From: Jackrogersella multiformis
Taxonomy: Eukaryota; Ascomycota; Sordariomycetes; Xylariales; Hypoxylaceae
Reading direction: 5' to 3'
Assembly: GCA_902806575.1 (NCBI GenBank)
Contig: CADCXD010000004.1
Span: 2,666,001 to 2,730,000 of the forward strand
DNA length: 64,000 nucleotides
Numbering within the stretch: the first letter of the stretch is position 1; each line of letters starts with the position of its first letter. Below the pieces are notes generated by a model. It did not search any database. It saw nothing but the letters and a program-made list of their open reading frames with translations, and was not told the DNA's origin. The translations under genes were made by a program, and so were the position numbers. Positions 23,171-32,684 of the stretch are shown piece by piece.

Positions 23171-24077
23171 GGCTATACCTAATTTGTCTCCTAGTCCCGT
23201 CTGGTCTATCTGAGTTGGGTAATGTCTTAAGAGGGAGGGAAGGTGAGCTGTCCGAATTGGAGGGTAGCGTAGGGTATAAATTCGAAGGATCGGGTTAAAT
23301 AGTTACCCTCGCATGCTACCCAAGTCTTTATCATCTGCAAGATAGAGGCAGAGGCTATAAGTGAGGTTTAAGATTAGGTTAAGTTACTTGCAGCACTGTA
23401 ACCTTTTCCCTTTTCCCTTTCTTCCTATCTTCCCCTCTGCTTCGACCTATCGCGGGGCTCAAATCACGCAATCCCTAGCACGCAATCTTGATCGGAGGGT
23501 TGCACCATCGTCTATCATTGTACTTGTAGTTGTCTAGGCAGCTAGGTACGCTTCTTGAGTAGCGTTATTCGTTGATAGTTAAGTGTGATTGGCCGTTATT
23601 GCCGTCTTCGTATATATGGATTCCGATATCTACCATATAAAACATCTACACGCATGTCGTCGGCCTTGGCAATATCACGTTTGTCACCAATTATAGCGTG
23701 GGATTGGCCACGGCTGTCGGGGTGATCCGAATATAGATCGAAACATCTTGTCGTCGTCTTTACGCAGAGTGGTACTTAGTGGCTCGATTTCACGCAGATA
23801 TGGCCTTGAAATTATAAATATTTCTAGCACGCCATACCGCACCAAAATAACAGAAACATATTAGTAGGAGAAAGTTGTAGATGAGGCCAGCTCTACGACA
23901 TCGGAGCGAGGGGAATATACCTAGGTAGATACTCTTTTAATACATATATACTTAAAGCAATATCTAATAGTGCTTTGTTACATATTTGTGTATGACTAAG
24001 TACCTAAATACTATAAATAAATAAGACTTATCATCCCGAGGTCTGCAACGAGATTTATAAAAACTTCTACTTTCTCA
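23171..24077. other. Intergenic region upstream of the TauD-like gene
   Basis: About 900 bases containing a pyrimidine tract (CCTTTTCCC repeats near 23402-23435) that probably belongs to the TauD-like promoter, and an AT-rich 3' segment behind the beta-lactamase-fold gene. One CCTAGGTAG motif is present near 23921. No gene recognised. Confidence 0.5.
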
Positions 24078-25404
24078 TCACAGTTTACTTGCTTTCTGGT
24101 AGACTTCTTCTTCAAAAGCCTTTATCAGAGCCTTGGTCTTCACATTAAACGGTGGCAGGATCTGAGTACCGAATACGCCGCAGACACCGGCGGCACGGTC
24201 GATGAACTGCTATCATGTCAACATTCATAATTCTGAAGTCTAGGATGAGAGGGGAGAGAGAAGAAGAAAAGAAATAAAAAAGAAACACAACAACGTGGAG
24301 GATGGCATAACACACCCAAAGTAGATTTGCAGCACCACTCCAGATCAACGTGCCGTTCCGACGATACTCGTGCTTATCGCCATCGATCAGAATGCCGGCT
24401 AGGCCCCAGTCATACTCGTTGGTAAGTGGGAAGTCGCCTATTAACCAGTCGGGGACCTTCATCTTGTTGAGTAGGGACGCCTTGCTCGTGGGCGATAGCT
24501 GCGGCTGGAAGACCATGGCAGCGGTCTCCTTCTTTAGCACCTTCTCGTCGTCTACGAGCAGCGAGAATAGCAGCTTCATATAATCCTGCATAGTGGTAAG
24601 GAGACCCTCTCCACCAAAAGGCTCCTTAATGCCTTTAGTAAACCACGCCTCCTTGTCTGTCTCGACTACGAGGCCCGTAGAGTTGTCTTGGAATCCCATA
24701 GGAACTCGCCGTGCCTGGATGTCGGGATGTAGTCGTGGGAAGAACGTTGTGCTGTTCATTCCGAGCGGTTCCCAGATATTTTGCTTCATATACTCTTCAA
24801 GGTTCTGACCTGTGATTTTCTCGACGAGCTGCCCTACCCGATCGAGACCACTACCATAAATGTATCCCTCCCCTGGTTCGAATAAGAGCGGTAGGTCGAA
24901 CGCCTCGTCGACCGTCCCGTGCTTATAGGGCGATTTTCTCCAGGCCAAGAACTTAGCCAATGGCTCACCTGGAATCGAGTAGCTCGCGCCGCTGCTATGC
25001 GTGAGCAGCTGGCGCAAAGTGATGGGGTTCTGACGCTTGCGTAGTATGGGCGTTCCGTCCTCCGCGAATCCAGTTAGGATCTCTAGCTGTGCGAGTGTAG
25101 GAAGCAAGTGTAATACATCCTCGTCCAATGTGATGAGCCCTCTCTCAACAAGTTGCATAGCAGCAACTGAGGTATGTAGTTTTGTCATGGATGCTAGTCC
25201 GAGCACAGAGTCCTCCTTGTAAACTGTGCCGCCCTTGCGCGAGAACGCCTTCGAATAGTCGAAATTTCCTTACCCTAGTGTTAATGTTCAAGTTGTGCGA
25301 TATAATAGAGAATACACACCCTCCTTATCCTTGGCGATCACAACGATGCCTGGCACCTCGCCACTCTCTACAGCGCTGGCTGCTTGGTCTTCGAAAGACG
25401 CCAT
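24078..25404 (-). CDS. Beta-lactamase-fold serine hydrolase/transesterase (class C-like)
   Basis: Three exons, 25320-25404, 24316-25268 and 24078-24209, give 389 residues. The first intron ends in AAG rather than YAG; the alternative TAG acceptor would run into a stop. The S-x-x-K motif is SMTK (Ser55, Lys58), followed by the SSGASY and LRQLLTHSSG region, and YGSGLD (about residue 166) sits where the class C Tyr is found. Further family signs are EEYMKQNIWEPLGMNSTTFF and GGEGLLTTMQDYMKLL. This family includes esterase EstB, LovD-type acyltransferases and uncharacterised fungal hydrolases. No signal peptide is visible, so the protein is probably cytosolic. In many fungi such genes lie in secondary-metabolite loci, but no synthase is visible nearby. 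Assignment to the fold is firm; the reaction is open. Confidence 0.88.
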
Positions 25405-25949
25405 CCCTAGTTGCTAATGTTAGTATAAGAACGCTTTCATAATACATCTATAATTCGAATAACCCATAGCCCTTTTGCTTCTATAAACGCTTGGTATAGT
25501 TGGCTATCTACAAAGTTGTTGCGTGGGTATGATCGGCTTTAAGAATCTTGATTACAAATCCATTGTCATCTATTATTTTCGAACCGAATTTGAAGCCGTC
25601 ATTGCGTTTTCGCCTGGCAAAGGTTTGGAGATAAGACACTTACTGTGTGGAGTATGGAAGTGCATTACTACATTGTTCCGCCCATGGATTCCACGGAGAT
25701 AATACGGTGGTTTATAATAGACCGATGATAGACCTACATAGGCAGATGTTACTCCTAGGTGCATAGTTCATGACATCAGGATTTGCATGTATTATCCATC
25801 AAGTATAAATGTCAAAAAGGATTTCTTATTCATTCGCAAAAGGGGTATCGGAACTTCACTCGTCTAAGAATTAAATCATATCACATCCGTGTTCCGTTTC
25901 CTTCGCCTACTCATCTACCCATCCATTGCTTTGCCCTACCCAGCCGACA
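25405..25949. other. Intergenic region
   Basis: About 545 bases between the start of the beta-lactamase-fold gene and the stop of the six-TM gene. AT-rich, with no recognised gene. Confidence 0.5.
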
Positions 25950-27058
25950 TCACTTCCTAAATAAATTCGTCTCCGACCCGAAAAACGGATTCGGCTGGAA
26001 ATCGGTCGCCCTCCTCACCCCGGGGTTCGACCTCGACCGGAGCTCCTGATCCTCGCCTCCGCTTTCGCCGAGCAGCGCCCCCTTATCATCGGAGAAGTCC
26101 TGCGCCACCGGCGGCGCGCACTTGATCTCGCCCCGCATGATCTCGACGACGGACACCAGGGGCAGGAGCAGCATGCCGACCGAGAGCAGCTGGCCGAAGC
26201 TCCACTGCGTCTCCCCGGAGTCGCTCAGCGAGACCGGGGTCCCGCTCGCGAACGCGTCGGCCAGCAGCGCGACGCGCACGGTGGCGCCGACCGCGAAGCC
26301 CGTCATGAGCACCAGGCCGACGACCTGGGTCGCGGCGTAGAAGCGCAGGGCGCGGCTGTGCAGGTACCACGTGGCCAGGGCGAAGATGATCACGTTGCCG
26401 GCGATGACGACGATGGTGCCGACGGTCGAGAGCGCGCCGTCCTGCGCGGAGAAGCTCGGGGTGTCGGGCTCCCAGACGCAGGCGACGGGGAAGGTCCGGT
26501 CGTTGAGCCCGCGCAGCACCGCGCGCAGGATGTACACGCCGTACACGCACGACAGGACCAGGTTCGCGAGCATGAGCAGCTGCCGCATCCACCGCAGCAC
26601 CCAGTCGCGGCGGAAGTCGCGCGCGAGGGCCAGCAGCGTGGCGTTGTGCACGGCCATCGACAGCAGCGAGAGCATCCATATCAGGAAGAAGTGGTACGGC
26701 ACCATGGACTCCACCTTTCCCAGCCCGACGCTCTGGATCCCGATGCCCGTCAGGATCTGCTGGTCCGAGAACGAGTTCAGGACCTTGCGCCGGAGGACGG
26801 ACGGCTTGGGGGCCGACGAGGACTTGTTGCGTATTTCTTGGAAGACGAGGGACGCGCTGATGACGAGCGATAGTCCGGCTGTGATTATGAAGGAGAGGAG
26901 GACCTATTACACAGAAGAAGACGGTGTCGCGTTAGTGACCGTTTGGGTTTGCCGATACCGTAGATATTCATAGACGATGAGAGCGGACTTACACCAATAC
27001 CAGCGACGCCAGCATCGCTAGGAACAGCGTCTGGCGCGACTGTACAATTCGCAGGCAT
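25950..27058 (-). CDS. Six-TM fungal integral membrane protein of unknown function
   Basis: Two exons, 26993-27058 and 25950-26903 (intron GTAAGT...TAG), give 339 residues. Six hydrophobic segments can be read: VLLSFIITAGLSLVISASLV, then around FFLIWMLSLLSMAVHNATLL, LMLANLVLSCVYGVYILRAV, TIVVIAGNVIIFALATWYL, TQVVGLVLMTGFAVGATVRV and LLSVGMLLLPLVSVVEIM. A short polar N-terminus with MPANCTVAPDA precedes the first segment, and an acidic, Arg/Ser-rich tail of about 60 residues follows the last. I recognise the general type as a widely distributed Pezizomycotina membrane protein without known function. The second exon is markedly GC-rich (26100-26800), which also creates long antisense open frames that are not genes. 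An in-frame upstream ATG at 27103 would add 15 residues; I preferred 27058 because it gives the usual short leader. Confidence 0.75.
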
Positions 27059-27972
27059 TGCGACAAAACGACTTCTCCCAGTAAATCTCGAATAAAATGT
27101 CAAATGACGTTTAAACCCGCCTACTTTCGCGGTAGAATCGACATCTAGATAGCAATATAGGGAAATTGTTCAACACAAGAAGAACAAAGCAAACAAACAA
27201 ACACATAAAAGACACACTCCAGGCTTTCTAATAATTGACAAGAATTCCACGGTCAGCCATTGTAATACGCACGTACGCATATCATATTAGGGTAGATGCA
27301 TATAAATTGCGCCCCTCCCGTCAGAGTGTCCCCCTGTCTTAGACAATGACGTCGCCCTAGATCCCAATAAGCGCCCTGGATGAAACGTAACACAGATCGT
27401 CCGCACCCCTGCCGTCGATTGATTGACTGGCTGAGTGGGCGGGAAAAGCCCCCCCTGCCCCCCTCGGGATGTGTAAGTGCGGCTGTGCACTTCAGGCTTC
27501 GATATTCATGCAATACGATTCGACGGCGCTGCGCCAATGTCGTATGGGGACAAAGAGGCTTTGCGCCTATTTATTGTAAAGTTTTGATGTCCATGTACCT
27601 ATTTTCCTTGTTCTTTATTAAGCATGTTTTATCGAGGAAGCTTGTAGGGAGAAAATCTAATAGCACTAGGTACACCACGATAGACAAACTCTCTAATTAT
27701 GAAGTATTTAGCAATATTCCGTTCGTCAGTCTGCCAGATTTATAAGGAACTGGAAGTTTTAGTCTCTTGTTACCCTTGATGTAGATATTCAGGAGATCGG
27801 AGTGGTGTGCCTACCTAGAATACAACGATAAAAGCTTCCTGGGTCGAGTCCATACTTTAGTCACCATGGATGTCCTGTAACCTTTGACTCCAAGTTCTAC
27901 CTTACCACTTATAAGGTACAAGGAATATAGTCATATGTATAGGCGCATCTTCCTAATATTATGGTCAGCTAG
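27059..27972. other. Intergenic region upstream of the six-TM gene
   Basis: About 900 bases without a recognisable gene. It contains a C-rich stretch around 27449-27470. Confidence 0.5.
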
Positions 27973-28501
27973 CTAGATGAGTAAATAATTCCACCCCTTC
28001 TCTTGCATGACATGTCCCCAAGATATATACGGCTTGTCCGGCCCATTGGCAGCTAAGTCGTGTTGCCTCCACACCTCCCGCAGCACGGAGACGAGAGCAC
28101 TGAAGCTGCCAAGCTTTGCTGCATCGCCAAGTTCCTCGACGCGGAGGCTAAACATCTCACGGAAGCCCGAAAACGCAGTGCTTACCGACCCACTGATTAG
28201 GTAAGTATGGCCAAAGAACGCTTCGGTCAAATCCTCTAGGGCCGGAATGGTATGTACTGAATGTATGAACAATCCTTTCAACTAGTCCGACATACCTGGA
28301 TTGGCTTGGAAAAAAATTGGGAACCAGTCTATATTCGGGCTGCTAGAAAAAAAAACGTTTGTAATATTCAATAGAGGCTGCATCCTCACTGAACTGTATA
28401 TGGGGGAACTCTGAACTCGTTGAGATCTGAAGCGATCCGAGATCTCGCGGCGTAGGATCCTCAATGGGGTCGAACGCTCACATATTCCCACTAGGTACTT
28501 T
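27973..28501 (-). pseudogene. Possible relic of a larger gene, C-terminal fragment
   Basis: A minus-strand open frame of about 100 codons (27973-28281) has protein-like composition: GHTYLISGSVSTAFSGFREM, then FSALVSVLREVWRQHD and SWGHVMQEKGWNYLLI before the stop. The ending resembles that of fungal-specific transcription factor domains, but I cannot name the family. Upstream on the same strand a second frame (28282-28512) follows without a clear splice junction, and no DNA-binding region precedes it, since the C2H2 gene begins to end at 28502. I read it as a truncated remnant or an exon of an unresolved gene. Confidence 0.3.
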
Positions 28502-31218
28502 CTACGTACCAATAAGTCTTAGGATTGGCAGAATTGTGTGTTCCATATGCTCTGCTAGGTGATCAGAGACTTTGCTCCAAGCATAGAACATCTCACCGCA
28601 AAAAACACAAGGCTCGCCATGCCATGGATTTTCTGTCGTTTGATAAGCATCTTCAATGACCTTCGTAATTGGCCCCGTATAATTGTGTGTGAGAACCAGA
28701 TGTTCTAAGAAGTTGTCTCTGCTGAAACAAGTATAATGACAGTTTAGCCCGTTTAGCCCATTACAAGACCAATATTCAGGATGACGATGAGATTCGTTTT
28801 CATGCCGAATCCAATTAATATCCCTACTCTTGAATGGCCCATTATTATGACACCGGTCAAAAATACAGCTAAAAGGCTGTAGATCCTCGTGGACATGTTT
28901 GATCCAATCCGAAAGTGTCCGGAATTTACAGCGGCAGAAACATAGCTGGGATTCGAATTCCGTCGGGAAACTCGACTTCAACGGCATTAGAAAACCTAAA
29001 GGGAGGTGACTCCTGGTAGTAATATCGCCCCTAAGTTGTGTGTCGCTGCCATCAAATAGTTCTAGTCGTTTAGGGGCGTCCCGACCATCGACGCCCCGAA
29101 AGTGGAAATTCCTCTCATAAATACAAAGATCCTTAGAGGGACATTCGGACTTTCCGACTAATTCGAGGTGGTGTCTATTTGCCCTCCGCAATATTATTAG
29201 GCGGGCGAGCATTTGTTCTGGAAGTCGGCGTACTAGGTATCCATCTGTCTCTAGATGAGGATTCAGTCCCAAGACGTGTTGTCGGAAGCTCTGGAATGTT
29301 AGGCCAACGTCCCCTACCCCTACAAATTCGATTTTCACCTTAAGATAATTGAAGAAGTTGTGGCATTCATCGTCTTCCTCATTATCATATGATCCTTCTA
29401 GCTTCACGGGAGACAGGCCACTATTCTCTGGAAATGATATTGGACCAGAGCGCCTAGCTTGGCCCATATGTTCCTTTATAGGGTCATGGTCATTCTCTTG
29501 CAGCTTTGGGATTATATCCTGGACATACTTCCAGTCAACCGCATCCCGATCCGAACCATCATCTTGCTGGGCTTCATACCATAGGTCATCTGGAAAGCCG
29601 AGTGATGTGTCATCGTCGGAGAGGATGTTGGTTATGGTGCTACGAGATTTGATGGAATCGTCATTATGAGTATTAAATAAAGCGTTGTCGTTATCCCCGT
29701 AATACGGCGGAAGAGACTTAAGGGCAAGTGATCTCAGATGGCCAACGATATGATCAACCAAACTTCCCGGAACTGTGTTGTCGTCTGTACTGTCCTTTCC
29801 ACCGCATAGGGGGCAAGCTTCAAACAACGGACCAGAAGAACGCATGCCTCTCTCTGTAAGGAGACCAAGCTGAGCGCTGTTGTAATGCTTTTTATGGATG
29901 TTTCTCATATGGATTTCGAATTCCTCGCGGCTGCTAAAGTTTAGGACGCCATGAACCTTTGTCGAGCATTGCCAGCGCTGGGTATGCTTGCGCATATGCT
30001 GTAGCCAGTCTTTGCTGTGTCTATATATAACTTCTGGTTTATCACAAGGGTCAAAGAGGCAGACTAGAGCGTCCAGATCGCCAAGTACATGTTTCCTTGA
30101 ACATGATTGTCAGTTTTTATGGATTACAAGCAGAATTCGTTTGGCTACTAACCTCCACCTCGCCTCATTGCCCACCTCAAGGCTAGAAAGAACGTAGAGA
30201 CAATAAGGGCATGTCACTTCGATCATGCCATGATTCGGGGCTTCTGGACGCGGCGGAAAGAATAGGCCCTCGTAAGATCCTAAATCCATGGATTTCACTT
30301 GTGAAACAACTGATGGTGCAGAAGCTCGTTGGAAATCCGGCAGCGCTAAAGTAGTAGCACTCACTACCGAGTATGTTTTACTCGGCGCAAATATTGGTTT
30401 CATGAATTGGCTAGACAGAGCTTCCTCCTGAGCCTCTTGTTGTCGAGAAATAACCTGGGTTTCAATCTTCGGTTTCATTACTGGCTGGGTTGGCTTGATA
30501 GGATTTACGGAATAACGTGACCGCCTGTACAATATTCTCTTCCGCCTCAATATCATAGTAGCGGCAAGTCGATTATAAATGGCATCGCTGCTTTCTGGGA
30601 AGCCGTCCCGGATGTTGTTCTTGAAATAATCTTTGAGGATATCTTCTATGTCGATTCCCTCGTCATCCGTCATTCTGAAGGAGTTGGCTGCTTTAGTGTC
30701 CTACGACTCTCTACTTGCTTTGCGAATAGTATTTGACAACTCGTGAAGTAAGCCAGCCTCGGGCGAAATACCATCAGCAGCTCGCTCAAAGTCTCCTTGG
30801 GCTAAGATCGAAAACCGCATTTCGATAGAACAATGCGGATCTGTGAGACGTTCGGCTAGGTGGATACCTAGGAAAGGGGGTATTAAATGTTACAAGATAT
30901 GAACACTTCAATTAATAGAAAGAGTCATAAATACCAAAACTCACATTCTTTGATACGTCCCTGAAGTATCTCTAATATGCCTAGAACTAACCGCTGAACT
31001 TCAGGTGCTTCTCGAACACGATGGTCCATGCAAGCCTTTCCGTTGGCAAAGACCGCCATATTGGAAGTCCAAATATAGAAGCGAGCCATCTGATCTTCAA
31101 CGGTAGAGTATCGCTGACTGTCGAGGCCTAAGGTACCTCGAAGGCACTGCTCGAATGAGATAAGACATTGTCTGGCGAGTATTGAGATAGGAGCAAGTCG
31201 GTCATCGAGAGACATCAT
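28502..31218 (-). CDS. C2H2-type zinc-finger protein with an in-frame UAG
   Basis: Three exons, 30945-31218, 30153-30867 and 28502-30095, sum to 861 codons in consistent phase. The N-terminal third matches the helical leader found in a group of fungal C2H2 proteins (SILARQCLISFEQCL, then AMARFYIW-type and LLHELSNTIRKAS, followed by MTDDEGIDIED and LRRKRILYRRSRYS). Zinc-finger-like pairs follow: CPYC near residue 310, CSTKVH...HMRNIHKKH, CPLCGGK...HIVGHL, CIFDRCHN...HENESHRH, CHYTCFS...HLVLTH and CVFCGEM...HLAEHM. Codon 147, at 30701-30703, is TAG within an otherwise continuous reading (KASRES, stop, DTKAANSFR). If the stop is real, translation could begin at 30673 (MTDDEG). Such proteins are common in accessory regions of ascomycete genomes and have no settled function; DNA or RNA binding is inferred from the fingers. 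It shares a 400-base promoter region with the divergent gene at 31619. Confidence 0.7.
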
Positions 31219-31618
31219 GGACGGGTTTCATAGAGAACTGTTCAGCCTAAAGGTGTAATGAAATATCGAGAAAATAATCAATACGTAAGTAACATGAAGT
31301 ATAATAAGGCTACAGCCAGTTCTATCGAGGATATAAGTAAGTATCTTACCCCACCTACCTACACAGACATGTAGGTATCTACCAATGGGAGAAAGAAGCT
31401 GATATCGGCACAGCCCCCAAAGCTCAGCTGCCCTCCAGAAACTGCCCCCAAGGTGATGGGTGGCTTAAAATAAAATTTAGAACTTCAAATAAACATACTC
31501 TACTTTAGGTAGATGCTTTAAGTAGGTGTGTATCTTATTAATCCTGGCGAATAGTTACGAATTTAACGACTTCAGTACATTCCAGATACACCATGGAAAC
31601 TCCCAAACCGCCTCCGAC
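31219..31618. promoter_or_regulatory. Shared intergenic region of a divergent gene pair
   Basis: Four hundred bases separate the starts of the C2H2 gene (minus) and the DUF7580-like gene (plus). It must contain both promoters. It holds a CCTACCTACACAGACATGTAGGTA motif region near 31350-31378 that belongs to the dispersed TAGGTA family. No TATA or binding site can be named with confidence. Confidence 0.4.
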
Positions 31619-32681
31619 ATGAGTAAACTCCAGGCCGACTTGCTCACAGCGCTGGGGGACTTTCGACAAATTCTTGATGCCTTAGGGCAGCATGAGTCCG
31701 TAATAGATACGAGGAGTTTCTACTACCGTCTCTTCGCCGAATGCTTCCAACTACATTACCAAATCGTCGGGATCGTTAATCCTGGGCCACTTTCAGATTT
31801 CCTGGATGATAAACTAACCCGGCTGGAGTCAATAATTGTCCCTAGACAACTACAGTCTTACGAGAAACGGGGAGGAACAGCATCCACATATCCTAGCCTG
31901 GTCTCACTGCATTGTTTTATAGGCTCGGAACATCACAATCAAGCTGACATGATCAAAGCTCTGAGAGACTGTGTCAATTTCGGAAATAATAACGACCAAA
32001 CGGCGTTGATTGTTTCATTAAAAGAGGGCAACGACTATCTCAAAGCTCAAGAATACGAACTCACTATCTCACAGGAGGCTGACCGGTTTACCCCCCTCAA
32101 AACAAGACGGAAGCCACCAGATGGAATTTCGCCTGCCGCAAACTCGCTTTTTAGCGTGCTCAACTCAAGGAGGCGCTGTACATGCAATCCTGTGCATGAA
32201 TATATCGTGCAGCTTTGTCTAGAGACGCATCGAGACTCATCTTGTCGATAATCTAGGCGAAGGCCAAAGTGAACATACGCCAACCGAGGAAGGTGATTTT
32301 GATCCTGATGACCTGCTGTCGCCGCCGTTTCCATGTCTGGTTGATCTTGCCGTTGTGCTGATGGAACTCCACAAAGCTAGACCTCTTGATTCTTTGGTAG
32401 ATGTTTACGGTGTCTCGGTAGTCGACGAAATGGATTCCGCTGCTCGCTACATACTCGCAAGAGAAGTGTTTAAACACTGTCGGCTAGGCATCACTGATCA
32501 GACTCGAATAGCTATCAACTCTTGTCTAAATCCAAATATTGGTTTAAATGAAAATGGGGATGAACTGGATAAGCACGGATTGCGAGGTGTGATCTACCAA
32601 CAAATTGTTCGTCGGCTAGAAGAGGAATTAGAACAAGGCTTCAGTGACTTGTCGGTCGATAAGCTGGATACCTTGGTGTAG
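31619..32681 (+). pseudogene. DUF7580-like protein (fungal HET/prion-type C-terminal domain), frameshifted
   Basis: The reading starts best at 31619 (MSKLQADLLTALGDFRQ) and is open to a stop at 32249-32251. From about 32223 the family-like sequence continues in another frame (DNLGEGQSEH, then DPDDLLSPPFPCLVDLAVVL, MELHKARPLDSL, and so on) and ends at TAG 32679-32681. The C-terminal part has the shape of the DUF7580 domain (CTCNPVHEYIVQLCLETH, then a helical stretch with ARYILAREVFKHCRL and a closing RRLEEELEQ), which occurs in fungal HET-s/HeLo-type and related proteins. A single-base indel between 32223 and 32253 would restore the frame. An alternative intron, 32178-32256 (GTACAT...CTAG), also joins the frames but deletes the conserved Cys-X-Cys and following helix, so I think a frameshift is more likely. 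The final TAG stands three bases before the ATG of the next gene, in the same frame, suggesting that both were once one protein. Confidence 0.6.
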
Positions 32682-32684
32682 AGT

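Noticed and set aside
26086..26873. Several 170-200 codon open frames on both strands.
   Set aside because: They arise from the GC-rich exon of the six-TM gene and have Arg/Ala/Gly-rich, non-protein-like sequence.
32178..32256. GTACAT...CTAG intron as a solution to the DUF7580-like frameshift.
   Set aside because: It would delete the conserved Cys-X-Cys and the helix YIVQLCLETH; kept only as an alternative to be tested.
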